Assembly: GCF_015182285.1 (NCBI RefSeq) | Contig: NZ_PRDM01000003.1 | Location: forward strand, 620,001 to 684,000 | Reading direction: 5' to 3' | Source of the DNA: Flavobacterium hungaricum | GTDB taxonomy: Bacteria; Bacteroidota; Bacteroidia; Flavobacteriales; Flavobacteriaceae | Length of the DNA stretch: 64,000 nt | Shown: positions 24,288 through 34,034 of the stretch, piece by piece | How positions within the stretch are numbered: position 1 is the stretch's first letter | How the letters are laid out: each line of letters starts with the position of its first letter | Position numbers and translations under genes: made by a program | Notes under the pieces: generated by a model | Seen by the model: only the letters and a program-made list of their open reading frames with translations | Database searches by the model: none | Told to the model about the DNA's origin: nothing

Positions 24288-26342
24288 TTGAAACTATTTA
24301 CAACAATATTGATTTTTAGTATTTTTTTTATTGGGTGCAAGCGTAAAGATGAAAATTTTTACGCTTCGAACACTAGTAGGTTAGATTCGTTGATTTCAAT
24401 TTCGACAGACAAAAATAAATCTAAAGAAGAAAGACTGGAAAAGGCTTTATCAGCCTCTCAAATGATTCAAAAAAATGACACTTTAGTGATGTCTTCTGAT
24501 TATTATTTTCTATTGGCTGATTCATTTTTACAACTTGGAGAACGTGAAAAATGTCTTCATTTATTGCAAAACTTGTATAAAAAGTCAATTTTGGTAAAAG
24601 ATAACGAAGGCATTCAAAATGCAAGCTATAGTATTGCGGTTGTTTATAATAAAGAAACGCAATATGATTCGGCCTATTATTACTTTACAAAATCAGAAAA
24701 AGCCCTTTTAAAAAATAATAATGAAAACTTATTGGGTAATGTAAAAATATGGAAAGCAGAAATATTATCTTTTAAAAATGATTATGTAGGGGCTGAAAAA
24801 CTGGCAGTTGAAGCCTTAAAATTTGGTCTTGAAAAGAAGAATAATTTGTTGATTTACAATTGTTATCTCACGTTAGGAAGTACACTAGTCGGTATGAATA
24901 ATTACGAGAAAGCTATAGATTATTACCACAAAGCTATTGAAGTTTCTGAAAAATTAAAATCAAATCCAAATTATTTGTCTTACAAGTGCCAGCCCTACAA
25001 TCATATTGCTAATATCTATGTAAAAAACAAAAATTATGAAAAAGCTATTTCATTTGCAAAACAAGGTTTAGCTGTAGCAGATTTCAAAAAAGTAGACCCG
25101 CCATTATATTGTTATCTGACGAATAAGCTTGCTTATTCTAAATTTAAACTCGGTAACAAATCGTCATTAAAACAATTTAAAGAAACTTTAAAAATTGGCG
25201 ATCAAATAAATAATATTCCTGTACAGATTACCTCAAAAATTTACTTAGGCGAATATTATTTAAGTAAAAAAGATACTTTAAGAGCCAGATACTTCTTAAA
25301 TGATGCACAACTGCAGGCACATAAAAATAATTTTTTCGAAGACGAACGCACGATCCTTAATTTATTAGCTCTTGCATACCCGCAGGAAAAATTCTTTTAT
25401 ACTAATAAATACATTCATCTTAACGATAGTCTGCAGGATGTAGAACGTACTTCTCGTAATAAATATGCCCGTATAGAATTTGAAACCGACCAAATAATTC
25501 AGGAGATGAAAATGGTCGAGAATAGAAAGAATGAAATTTCAAAACAATTCATATTATATGCTATTATGAGTTTACTGGTTTTGATATTGTTGTTGATTAT
25601 TTTATATCATAAAAACAAAAATATCAAACTTGAAAAATTGTTCCGTAAACAAGAACAGGCTCTAAACGATTCGCAGATTTATAATTTGATGCTTTCCAAT
25701 CAACAAAAAATGGAAGAAGGCAAGCTTATCGAAAAGCAACGCATCTCCAGAGAACTGCACGACGGTATCATTGGAAAATTGTCGGCAATACGAATGAATT
25801 TATATGAAATAAAATATAATCAATCACCCGAATCTTTAAAAAAACATTTGGCATATATTGCTGAGATGAAAAACATCGAGGAAGAAATCCGTAATTTGAC
25901 GCACGAATTAAATACAAATGTTTTTTCTGGATCTGACGATTTTGAAACAACAATAAAAGCATTGTTTACAGAATTAAACCAGAATCCAATTACTGAAATA
26001 AGTGTAGAAATTGATCAGAGAATAGACTGGTCTTTGGTCGATATAAATGTAAAAATGAATCTTTACAGGATTTTTCAGGAAGCATTACAAAATATCAATA
26101 AATATGCTGATGCTTGTGTAATAACAATTGCAATTGCTAAAAGTGAAACAGGTATCAGTATTCAAATTGCAGATAATGGTAAAGGTTTTGATGCAGCGCA
26201 AACCAAAAAAGGAATTGGATTGAAGAATATGGATCATCGTGCGATGGAACTTAAAGGCCAATTTTCTGTAGAATCTAAACTAAATATAGGTACGAAAATA
26301 AATTTGTCAATTCCGATAGAATTCAATAGTTTTGAGTTTTAA
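24288..26342 (+). CDS. TPR-containing sensor histidine kinase (NarX/ComP type)
   Basis: This 684-residue protein starts at a TTG. The N-terminus is a signal peptide or lipobox (LIFSIFFIGCKRK). TPR repeats fill about 50-380 and should face the periplasm. A membrane helix lies near 425-445 (FILYAIMSLLVLILLLIIL), followed by a coiled coil and a HisKA_3 dimerisation motif EKQRISRELHDGIIGKLSAIR with phospho-acceptor His491. The ATPase domain has the N box (QEALQNINKYA) and the G box (IADNGKGFD, GIGLKNM). Its response regulator gene starts 7 bases downstream. It sits between the RiPP precursor genes and the export operon and may control them. Confidence 0.9.
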   Translation: MKLFTTILIFSIFFIGCKRKDENFYASNTSRLDSLISISTDKNKSKEERLEKALSASQMIQKNDTLVMSSDYYFLLADSFLQLGEREKCLHLLQNLYKKSILVKDNEGIQNASYSIAVVYNKETQYDSAYYYFTKSEKALLKNNNENLLGNVKIWKAEILSFKNDYVGAEKLAVEALKFGLEKKNNLLIYNCYLTLGSTLVGMNNYEKAIDYYHKAIEVSEKLKSNPNYLSYKCQPYNHIANIYVKNKNYEKAISFAKQGLAVADFKKVDPPLYCYLTNKLAYSKFKLGNKSSLKQFKETLKIGDQINNIPVQITSKIYLGEYYLSKKDTLRARYFLNDAQLQAHKNNFFEDERTILNLLALAYPQEKFFYTNKYIHLNDSLQDVERTSRNKYARIEFETDQIIQEMKMVENRKNEISKQFILYAIMSLLVLILLLIILYHKNKNIKLEKLFRKQEQALNDSQIYNLMLSNQQKMEEGKLIEKQRISRELHDGIIGKLSAIRMNLYEIKYNQSPESLKKHLAYIAEMKNIEEEIRNLTHELNTNVFSGSDDFETTIKALFTELNQNPITEISVEIDQRIDWSLVDINVKMNLYRIFQEALQNINKYADACVITIAIAKSETGISIQIADNGKGFDAAQTKKGIGLKNMDHRAMELKGQFSVESKLNIGTKINLSIPIEFNSFEF

Positions 26343-26348
26343 AGACAA

Positions 26349-27011
26349 ATGATAAGAAAAATACTAATAGTTGAAGATCATCCTTCAATGATTACAGGAT
26401 ACCAAACGATACTCTCTCATAATAAGTTAGGGCATGAGTTAGAGTTTTATTCTGCAAACAATTGTAAAGATGCTTACGATTGTATTTCAAATGAAACCAA
26501 ACCCATTTCTTTTGATTTGGTAATGCTGGATTATAGTCTGCCAGCTTTTCCTGAAAAGGAGATTTTTAATGGCGGTGATTTAGCAATTTTAGTTCACAAA
26601 TATATTCCTGGTGCAAAAACATTAATTATTACTTCGCATTTTGAAAGTGTTATTTTGTACAATATCTATCAAAAAACTCAGGTCAACGGAATTCTGGTAA
26701 AAACTGATTTTGATGATGAGGAATTGCTGCTGGCTTATGAAAAAATCATGAGCGATGAAAACTACTTCAGTAAAACGGCTAAAAAAGCCAAAACCGAACG
26801 CTTGTTAGCAGAGGGGCATTTTGATTCTCTTGATCGTCAAATCATAACACTAATTTCTAAAGGATGTCAAATCAAGACCATCGCAAACACTATAAAAGTT
26901 TCAGAAGACACCGTTAAAAAACGCAAAAGTAAAATAAAGGATATTTTGGGTATTGATAAGGGTAACGACGAAGACATTTTGCGTGAGTGTCGATTATTAC
27001 AAATGATTTAG
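26349..27011 (+). CDS. LuxR/NarL-type response regulator
   Basis: In this 220-residue protein the receiver domain has the acidic pocket (VEDHPS), phospho-acceptor Asp61 (VMLDYSLP) and the conserved Lys (LVKTDFD). The C-terminal helix-turn-helix (LDRQIITLISKGCQIKTIANTIKVSEDTVKKRKSKIKDILG) is of the NarL/FixJ type. Partner of the kinase just upstream. The TTTTTACACTT motifs flanking the pair are candidate binding sites. Confidence 0.92.
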   Translation: MIRKILIVEDHPSMITGYQTILSHNKLGHELEFYSANNCKDAYDCISNETKPISFDLVMLDYSLPAFPEKEIFNGGDLAILVHKYIPGAKTLIITSHFESVILYNIYQKTQVNGILVKTDFDDEELLLAYEKIMSDENYFSKTAKKAKTERLLAEGHFDSLDRQIITLISKGCQIKTIANTIKVSEDTVKKRKSKIKDILGIDKGNDEDILRECRLLQMI

Positions 27012-27363
27012 AAATAAATGATATACTTGTTTTTTTAATGCCTGCATTGAGCAAGAAAACGCTTGGTTTTCATTATACTATACTGCATAAAAAACAAATG
27101 GCTTTGAGGCCGTGTTTAGCTATTTTTACTTTCAACTTTAGATAGATTTTATAAACGTAATCGGATTATGATGCAAAATCATTTTCCGACAGTTATTCGT
27201 TTCTCCCATACTTCTCTTAAACATTTAAAAAATTATCCAAATAACTTCAACGATCACAACAAATTGGAGTTAATACGCGATTTGATTTATTGCAGGATAT
27301 TCGGTTTTATTTTCAATTACCTCACTTATTGCAGCCACTGGTTACTTATCGCTTTTTAACTTT

Positions 27364-27384
27364 TTTTACACTTTAAGTGTAAAA
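27364..27384. promoter_or_regulatory. Perfect 10-base palindrome, candidate operator
   Basis: TTTTACACTT (27364-27373) and AAGTGTAAAA (27375-27384) surround one central T. It lies in the 657-base gap between the response regulator and the AraC-type gene. No T run follows, so it is not a typical terminator. The gap otherwise holds no gene I can support; a 63-residue frame at 27168-27359 looks accidental. Confidence 0.5.
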
Positions 27385-27668
27385 CCACACAAAACCCTTA
27401 GCCTAAATTTGAAATATCAAGCTGCTCCAGATAGTATTAGTGATTAAAATTTTGGAGTTTAGAAAAGCCAAGAAGACAGCGTGATTATAAAGTAATAAAA
27501 TCACATAATCTGCTTTATGAAGCTGTATTTGGAACGGCTGCAGGCTGGATACAAACAGCTGTCTTGTTTGAAAAAAATAAAAGTCAAACGCCTTGAATTT
27601 CCTAACGACTTATAAATACTCGATTCTTGAAAATTAGTAATCAATAGAATTAATTACCATTACAAATC

Positions 27669-28322
27669 ATGAATACAACAGTAAAAAGAAATGCAATAGA
27701 TTGGTCTTCACCGGATATTTTAAATCATTTATTCTTGCATATAAAGACTCCATTAGATTCTATAATTACCGCTAGTACTCCAAGTGCAGCCGGAAATGAG
27801 ATTAAAAATGAAATCATTCTTTCCAGCAGTAAAGAAATCAATGATATTATAGAAGAAATACTGAAAGAGATTAAATCTAAATCGGTAAGCTTAACGATAC
27901 AAAGCAGGCCAGATATTTTTGATATTTATGCATCCAATAAGAATGTTCAGGAGCTGTGCTCGAAAAAGATAAATCCAGAAAAAGTTACAAAAAAAGACCA
28001 GAATTGGTTAATCAACTTAGAAAAAGAAATCTACAATTCTATTTCTAAGAACGACTTGGATCTTAGTGATCTGTCTTATAAGATGGCTGTTAGCGAAAGG
28101 CAGCTTCATAGAAAAATTGCAAGTTTAGTTTACTTAACCCCTAATAAGTACATACGCATATTAAGGCTGCATAAAGCAAAGCAGCTTATCGACAATTATG
28201 ATCAGGATTCCATTTCGCAGGTTTCTTATTCTGTTGGCTACAATGATTCCCATTATTTTTCAAAATTGTTTAGCAATCAATATGATATATCGCCCAAAGA
28301 ATTAATAAACTCATTACTCTAA
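27669..28322 (+). CDS. AraC-type regulator with a histidine-kinase-like N-terminal helix
   Basis: This protein has 217 residues. The C-terminal 100 carry an AraC double helix-turn-helix (LSDLSYKMAVSERQLHRKIASLVYLTPNKYIRILRL, then the YFSKLFSNQYDISPKEL signature). Residues 18-70 resemble the dimerisation helix pair of a histidine kinase: HLFLHIKTPLDSI aligns with the H box 'F.SHEIRTPL..I', with His24 and Pro28 in place. No ATPase or receiver domain is present. Hybrid two-component proteins of this phylum carry kinase, receiver and AraC in one chain; this could be a shrunken derivative, or a dimerisation module phosphorylated by another kinase. The export operon begins 105 bases downstream. Confidence 0.75.
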   Translation: MNTTVKRNAIDWSSPDILNHLFLHIKTPLDSIITASTPSAAGNEIKNEIILSSSKEINDIIEEILKEIKSKSVSLTIQSRPDIFDIYASNKNVQELCSKKINPEKVTKKDQNWLINLEKEIYNSISKNDLDLSDLSYKMAVSERQLHRKIASLVYLTPNKYIRILRLHKAKQLIDNYDQDSISQVSYSVGYNDSHYFSKLFSNQYDISPKELINSLL

Positions 28323-28426
28323 AGAGTATTGATCAGGATTCAGAAAAAAGCTGGAAGTTTTTTTTGATATGATTTTACAACATTAAAACAACGTAATTAA
28401 TAACCATAACCCTAAAAATATATATT

Positions 28427-28966
28427 ATGAAACGAGTGCTTTTTTTCCTAGGCCAATTAAATGACAGAGATTTAGAATGGATGGTCCTTAATGGCCAAAA
28501 AATAGAATTAAAAATTGGAGATACGCTAATCCAAAAAGGAAACTATGTCGATAATTTATACATTTTATTATCGGGTCAATTGTCAATTTATTCAGATTCA
28601 ATTGAAGGCAAAGAAATTGCACTTTTAGGAGCAGGAGAAGTTATAGGCGAAATGTCTTTCTTAGAATCCAGACCTCCTTCAGTTTCGGTTATTTCAAAAG
28701 ATACCTCTGTCGTTTATAAAATATCCCGAAATGCAATAGAAACAAGACTTTCTTCAAATCCAGATTTCAAAGCCAATTTTTATTATTCATTGGCATTGTT
28801 CCTTTCTAATAGGCTGAGAAAAACAACAGATCAATTAGGATATGGGATTGTTGAAGAAGAGGATTTAATTGATGCTAAAGTGTTGGATGTAGTTGCTCAG
28901 GCAGGTTCACGTTTCGGGCAGATATTAAATAGGTTTTCCGAGGTTAAGTTAAGTGCTAATTGTTAA
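28427..28966 (+). CDS. Stand-alone cyclic-nucleotide-binding protein
   Basis: In this 179-residue protein the first 130 residues form one cNMP-binding barrel with the phosphate-binding cassette GEVIGEMSFLESRPPSVSV (the Glu and Arg of the consensus are present). A helical C-terminal segment follows with no helix-turn-helix, so it is not a Crp transcription factor. It is the first gene of the export operon, 9 bases before the TolC-like gene. It may gate transport or bind the ABC protein when cAMP from the cyclase at 17319 rises. That link is inference. Confidence 0.85.
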   Translation: MKRVLFFLGQLNDRDLEWMVLNGQKIELKIGDTLIQKGNYVDNLYILLSGQLSIYSDSIEGKEIALLGAGEVIGEMSFLESRPPSVSVISKDTSVVYKISRNAIETRLSSNPDFKANFYYSLALFLSNRLRKTTDQLGYGIVEEEDLIDAKVLDVVAQAGSRFGQILNRFSEVKLSANC

Positions 28967-28975
28967 GGTTCAGAT

Positions 28976-30541
28976 ATGAGGAATTCCCTTTTGCTTTATA
29001 TTTTATTGGCTGTTGGTAATATGTTATATGGTCAGTCTAAAATTAAGTGTGACTTAATAGAGGTGTCTAGTATTGCATTTAATAAAAATCCAACTATAAA
29101 AAGCGCTAATTTCTCTATCCAAAATGCCGAAGGTAATTTTCAAATACAAAAAAGTGTATTTGATTTTAGATTAAATTCTGAAGTTGTATATCAAAATGAA
29201 AGATATAATCTTTTTGATGCTGATTCCAGAAATAAGTATCTCGATAAAGTCCTGAAAAATAATTCATTTTATGTTTTAGCTGGTTTAGAAAAAACATTGC
29301 GCACAGGACAAATAGTAGATTTAAGTTTAAAATATAATTACAACAATAATAATTATCCTTATAACTCCTTTGCTCAATATGTTGGTGCTTATTATGGTAA
29401 TCATACCAGTGAAGTTAATCTTACATTAACCCAGCCTCTTTTAAGAGGAAGAGGAAGTAAGGTAGCTACAGCGTTAGAAGAAGCATCTGTTTTTTATATT
29501 AATAAAAGTAAATATGAGTATGAATTTGCAAATTCTTATCAGATTCAGCAAATAGGTATTGCTTATTGGAATTACTACACTGCCTATAAGAGCCTGTCAA
29601 TTTATATTGAAAATGAAAATAGGGTAAGAGAAGTACTAAATATGACTCTTGAACTTGTAAAAGCAGATAAAAAGCCAGCAAGTGATTTAGCTCAGGTCAA
29701 TGCCGATTTAAGTAATCAGGAGAGGTTAACTGCTGTTGCAAAACAAGATTTGTATAATTCAAGATTAAATTTAGGAAGAGTTATTGGTCTAACAGATGAA
29801 GAAAGCCAAAGATTGGATATTCCTATTAATGACTTTCCAACAGTCATAGAATCTGGATATGATGATGCTATTGATAAAAACGCACTTATTAAGATTGCAA
29901 AAGATAAAAGAAGTGACGCAAAGGCAATTGAAGAAGAATACAAAGCAATAGAACTTCGGTATCTGCAGGCAGCAAACAACCTAAAACCGCAGTTGAATTT
30001 GGCAGCATTTGCTTTTTATGGAAGTGCAAGCGTTGGAAACGGTATTGATAAATCTTGGACTTCTCTTGTTAATAATGAAGGCCAGGATGTTGGAGCTGGG
30101 GCTAAACTAACATTTTCTTTTCCATTGAATAACAATCTGGCAAAAGGAAATTATTCTATAAATAAAATCGCTTTAGAAAATCAGTCCGTGATAATTGAAA
30201 ACACTCACAGAAATATCGAACTGAATATTGATATCGCACTTAATAATTTGAAAAACAGTATTATAGTTCTTGAGAAATCAAGAGAATCTTTTAAATCTTA
30301 TCAAGATGCTTTTAATAGTGAGCAGATAAAGTTTCAATCAGGATTGACTACTCTTTTAAATTTAATCTTATTTCAGGAAAGACTAACTTCTTCAGAATTA
30401 GATAATTTAAACGCACAGGAACAATTTTCAAATGCAATCCTGGCTCTTAGACACGAAACAGGAACGCTTATTTCTAAAGAAGATCTTGGTTTTAAAATTA
30501 CTCAAAATGCATTTTATACTATTCCTAAAATAGAAAATTAA
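28976..30541 (+). CDS. TolC-family outer-membrane efflux protein
   Basis: This 521-residue protein has a signal peptide ending in MLYGQ near residue 20. Two outer-membrane-factor repeats follow, with coiled-coil helices (NADLSNQERLTAVAKQDLYNSRLNLGRVIGL and ILFQERLTSSELDNLNAQEQFSNAILALRHETG). It should form the outer-membrane exit channel for the peptide exporter. It lies in the export operon between the cNMP-binding protein and the HlyD-type adaptor, with gaps of 9 and 12 bases. Confidence 0.9.
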   Translation: MRNSLLLYILLAVGNMLYGQSKIKCDLIEVSSIAFNKNPTIKSANFSIQNAEGNFQIQKSVFDFRLNSEVVYQNERYNLFDADSRNKYLDKVLKNNSFYVLAGLEKTLRTGQIVDLSLKYNYNNNNYPYNSFAQYVGAYYGNHTSEVNLTLTQPLLRGRGSKVATALEEASVFYINKSKYEYEFANSYQIQQIGIAYWNYYTAYKSLSIYIENENRVREVLNMTLELVKADKKPASDLAQVNADLSNQERLTAVAKQDLYNSRLNLGRVIGLTDEESQRLDIPINDFPTVIESGYDDAIDKNALIKIAKDKRSDAKAIEEEYKAIELRYLQAANNLKPQLNLAAFAFYGSASVGNGIDKSWTSLVNNEGQDVGAGAKLTFSFPLNNNLAKGNYSINKIALENQSVIIENTHRNIELNIDIALNNLKNSIIVLEKSRESFKSYQDAFNSEQIKFQSGLTTLLNLILFQERLTSSELDNLNAQEQFSNAILALRHETGTLISKEDLGFKITQNAFYTIPKIEN

Positions 30542-30553
30542 AATATATAGATT

Positions 30554-31816
30554 ATGTCAGCACCTTTTTTTAGAAAATCAGCATTAGAGAAACTTTCTAC
30601 CCCAGAAAAATTAGATCAATTAATCAAGGTCACTGGCACAAAAGCTTGGATCGCTCTATCCACAATTATAGTTGCGATTTTTACTGCGTTAATATGGTCA
30701 TTTATCGGTACAGTTAAAACAAAATTAGACGTTGTTGGGGTTGTATTAGGCGGAGACGTTCATGAGGTAGTTGCTACAGCGCAAGGACAATTGGTAGAGT
30801 TAAAAGTGGCTATAGGCAATAAAGTCAAAAAAGGAGATATCATCGCAACCATACAACAGCCAGAATTATTTCAACAAATCGAAGATGCAAAAGTTGTATT
30901 GTCAGATAGAAAATTTGAAATGGAAAAGCTAATGTCTTATGGAAATCAAGGTGCTCAATTACAACGTAAAATGATTAGTCAGTCACGTGTAAGTGTTACA
31001 GGCGAAATTGAATCACAAAAAAAGAAGATCATATTTCTGAATAATCAATTAGAATCAGAGAACGTACTTCTTGAAAAAAGTTTAATAACAAAATCGCAGA
31101 TTGCAGGCACAAAAGAACAGATTGAGGCTGCTAAAAATACAATCGAAAGATTAAAAGAACAAATCGTAGAAACATCCAGACAGCAAAATGATTTAGGATT
31201 TGATATTCAGCAAAAAGTGACATTACAAAACCAAAGAATAGCTGAAGCTCAAAGAAATCTCCAGTTTTTAAGTGAAAAATATGATACTCAAAGAAATATT
31301 AAAAGTCCGTATAGCGGAGAAGTAGTTGAGGTTTTAACTGATGCCGGAATTGTAGTATCAGCAGGATCTCCATTATTTAAACTTAAGAATACCATTAAGA
31401 CAGCGCAGTCACAACTAAAAGGAATTCTTTATATCCCTTCTAAAGATGGGAAAAAAATTAAAAAAGGAATGGAAGCTCTTATTGTACCATCGACTGTACA
31501 ACCCGAAGAATATGGTTTTATAAAGGGAAAAGTAACTTATGTGTCTGATTTTCCGATAACAGAACGAGGGATGTTAACCTCCGTTAAAAATGATCAGCTT
31601 GCGAAACAGCTTTTAGTGGGCGGTCCTTTATTTGAAGTTTATGTCGATTTTGAAAAGGATCCTGTATCGTATAGTGGTTACAAATGGACTTCTGCTAAAG
31701 GGCCGGATATTTTTCTTAAAGAAGGAACATCCTGTTTGGGTAAAATTACTGTCAAACGTGAGCCTCCTGTAACATTAGTTGTTCCCGCATTTAAGAAGTT
31801 TTTTGACCTATATTGA
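30554..31816 (+). CDS. HlyD-type membrane-fusion protein, NHLM export system
   Basis: In this 420-residue protein a single N-terminal membrane helix (AWIALSTIIVAIFTALIWSFIG, about 33-54) is followed by a half-lipoyl motif (GQLVELKVAIGNKVKKGDIIATI), a long coiled coil (about 110-240), the second half-lipoyl (IKSPYSGEVVEVLTDAGIVVSAG) and a beta barrel. This is the periplasmic adaptor joining the ABC transporters to TolC. The N-terminus FFRKSALEKLSTPEKLDQLIKV fits the NHLM bacteriocin-system secretion proteins. It is the third gene of the operon. Confidence 0.9.
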   Translation: MSAPFFRKSALEKLSTPEKLDQLIKVTGTKAWIALSTIIVAIFTALIWSFIGTVKTKLDVVGVVLGGDVHEVVATAQGQLVELKVAIGNKVKKGDIIATIQQPELFQQIEDAKVVLSDRKFEMEKLMSYGNQGAQLQRKMISQSRVSVTGEIESQKKKIIFLNNQLESENVLLEKSLITKSQIAGTKEQIEAAKNTIERLKEQIVETSRQQNDLGFDIQQKVTLQNQRIAEAQRNLQFLSEKYDTQRNIKSPYSGEVVEVLTDAGIVVSAGSPLFKLKNTIKTAQSQLKGILYIPSKDGKKIKKGMEALIVPSTVQPEEYGFIKGKVTYVSDFPITERGMLTSVKNDQLAKQLLVGGPLFEVYVDFEKDPVSYSGYKWTSAKGPDIFLKEGTSCLGKITVKREPPVTLVVPAFKKFFDLY

Positions 31817-31825
31817 TCTATTAAG

Positions 31826-34024
31826 ATGAAAAATAACATAAACTTACTTGTAAAAAAACAAGCAAAACCTGTTAGAGTGCCAACTGTTCTACAGATGGAA
31901 AGCGTTGAATGCGGTGCTGCAGCTTTAAGTATTATTTTAGGGTATTTTGGCAAGTTTGTTCCATTAGAAAAATTGAGAATAGCTTGCGGGGTATCACGAG
32001 ATGGATTGAAAGCTACTAATATCGTAAAAGCAGCTAAAGAGTTTGGATTGGAAGCAAAAGGATTTTCTAAATCTATTGAAAAACTTATGCAGATGGAAAC
32101 TCCAGCGATTATTTTCTGGAATTTTAATCATTTTCTAGTCTTAGAGGGATTTACAAAAAAGAGGGTCTATCTTAGTGATCCAGCACAAGGAAGGTATTAT
32201 GTGAGTCATAAAGAATTTGACGATTGTTATACAGGCGTAGTTTTAACCTTTACTCCTTCAAAAGAGTTTGAAAAAGGAAATCATAAAAAAGGATTACTAT
32301 CGTCTTTAATTTCAAGAATTGCTAATTCTAAATCAAGTATAATTTACATTATTATAGCAAGTTTATTTTTAGTAATTCCTGGTTTAGTAATTCCTTCGTT
32401 CCTTAAAATATTTATAGATAAATATTTAATTAATAATTTTTCAGGTTTTGTAATGCCCCTTTTACTCATTATGAGTTTGCTTTTAATAGTTAATGCTTCT
32501 TTAGTTTATCTCCAGCAATACTTTTTGCTAAAATTAGAAACAAAACTTGCATTGGTAACTTCCAGTAAATTTCTTTGGCATGTTTTTCATTTACCAATTG
32601 CTTTTTTTACTCAAAGATACAGCGGCGAAATAGGTAATAGAGTCTCATTAAATGATAAAGTAGCAAAACTCTTAAGCGGGGATTTGGCAAACGCTGCATT
32701 AAATGTAATTGTTGTTGTTTTTTATGCAATTTTAATGTTCTCTTATGATGTTACTCTGACTTTAATCGGTGTTTTTATGGCGGCATTAAATGTTGCTGCT
32801 TTAAGATATGTTTCAACAGCCAGAAAAGATGTAAGTAGAAGATTAGGTAATGAAACAGGAAAATTGTTAGGCACTACTACCTCGGGAATTAGTATGATTG
32901 AAACATTAAAATCTTCTGGCAGAGAAAATGATTTTTTTACTAATTGGATAGGATACTTAGCTAAAGTAGTGAATTCTCAACAAGAGTTTGGATGGTTAAC
33001 GGTAAGGCTTAATATACTTCCAAATCTAATTTTATCGTTAACAAATGCTTTAATATTAGGAATAGGTGCACTAAGGATAATAGAAGGAGAAATGACCTTA
33101 GGAGCTTTAGTTGCTTTTACTTATTTAATGAATAATTTTATTACACCTGTAAACCAACTTGTCTCAGCAGGAGCCATGCTGCACGAAACAGAAAGTGATA
33201 TGGCACGCATTGATGATGTATTGAACTACGAAATTGACAAACAATTTACAAATACTGCGGATGAAAATATCCAAAACACAGATAGTCAAATTATTAATAA
33301 CAAATTGATTGGATACTTCGAAATGAAGAATGTGACTTTTGGCTATAGCCGCACGATGCCTCCATTAATAGAAAACTTTGATTTAAAATTAAAACCCGGA
33401 AGCAGAGTGGCATTGGTTGGCGGTTCTGGAAGTGGAAAGTCAACTGTTGCAAAAATAGCTTCAGGGCTTTATGATCCATGGCAAGGAGATATCTTGCTTG
33501 ATAATAAAAACAGAAAGTACATACCCAGACATATCATAACAGACTCATTGGCCGTGATAGATCAGGAGGTTTTAGTTTTTAATGGTACTATTAAAGAAAA
33601 TATTTCTTTTTGGGATGCCATGATTCCTGAAAAAAACATTATAAACTCGGCAAGAGATGCTGATATTCATGATGTTATTGCTGCTAGAAATGATGGATAT
33701 GATAGTTCAGTATTAGAAGGTGGTTCGAACTTCAGTGGGGGACAACGTCAGCGAATTGAAATTGCAAGAGCTTTGGTTTGTAATCCTACAATTTTAATTA
33801 TGGATGAAGCTACCAGTGCATTAGATCCTTCCACAGAAAAAATTGTCATGGATAATATTAAGAAAAGAGGATGTACTTGCTTAATTGTTGCCCATAGATT
33901 AAGCACGATAATAGACTGTGATGAGATAATTGTAATGGAGTTTGGTAAAATCGTAGAAAGAGGCTCTCATAAAAAATTATTAAAACTAAATGGTGTTTAT
34001 GCAAAATTGATTGAAACAAAATAA
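31826..34024 (+). CDS. Peptidase-containing ABC transporter (C39, NHLM type)
   Basis: This 732-residue protein has an N-terminal C39 protease with a complete catalytic triad: Cys29 (ESVECGAAAL), His102 (NFNHFLV) and Asp118 (YLSDPAQG). A six-helix exporter domain follows, then an ATPase with Walker A GGSGSGKST, signature FSGGQRQR, Walker B ILIMDEATSALD and the H loop (VAHRLST). The protease should cut precursors after the SGG/AGG motif while the transporter moves the core out. It is the natural partner of the four NHLP precursors in this locus. Confidence 0.95.
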   Translation: MKNNINLLVKKQAKPVRVPTVLQMESVECGAAALSIILGYFGKFVPLEKLRIACGVSRDGLKATNIVKAAKEFGLEAKGFSKSIEKLMQMETPAIIFWNFNHFLVLEGFTKKRVYLSDPAQGRYYVSHKEFDDCYTGVVLTFTPSKEFEKGNHKKGLLSSLISRIANSKSSIIYIIIASLFLVIPGLVIPSFLKIFIDKYLINNFSGFVMPLLLIMSLLLIVNASLVYLQQYFLLKLETKLALVTSSKFLWHVFHLPIAFFTQRYSGEIGNRVSLNDKVAKLLSGDLANAALNVIVVVFYAILMFSYDVTLTLIGVFMAALNVAALRYVSTARKDVSRRLGNETGKLLGTTTSGISMIETLKSSGRENDFFTNWIGYLAKVVNSQQEFGWLTVRLNILPNLILSLTNALILGIGALRIIEGEMTLGALVAFTYLMNNFITPVNQLVSAGAMLHETESDMARIDDVLNYEIDKQFTNTADENIQNTDSQIINNKLIGYFEMKNVTFGYSRTMPPLIENFDLKLKPGSRVALVGGSGSGKSTVAKIASGLYDPWQGDILLDNKNRKYIPRHIITDSLAVIDQEVLVFNGTIKENISFWDAMIPEKNIINSARDADIHDVIAARNDGYDSSVLEGGSNFSGGQRQRIEIARALVCNPTILIMDEATSALDPSTEKIVMDNIKKRGCTCLIVAHRLSTIIDCDEIIVMEFGKIVERGSHKKLLKLNGVYAKLIETK

Positions 34025-34034
34025 AAGTTAAGAT

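Noticed and set aside
27168..27359. 63-residue frame in the gap before the AraC-type gene
   Set aside because: Random-looking composition and no neighbours that suggest a gene.
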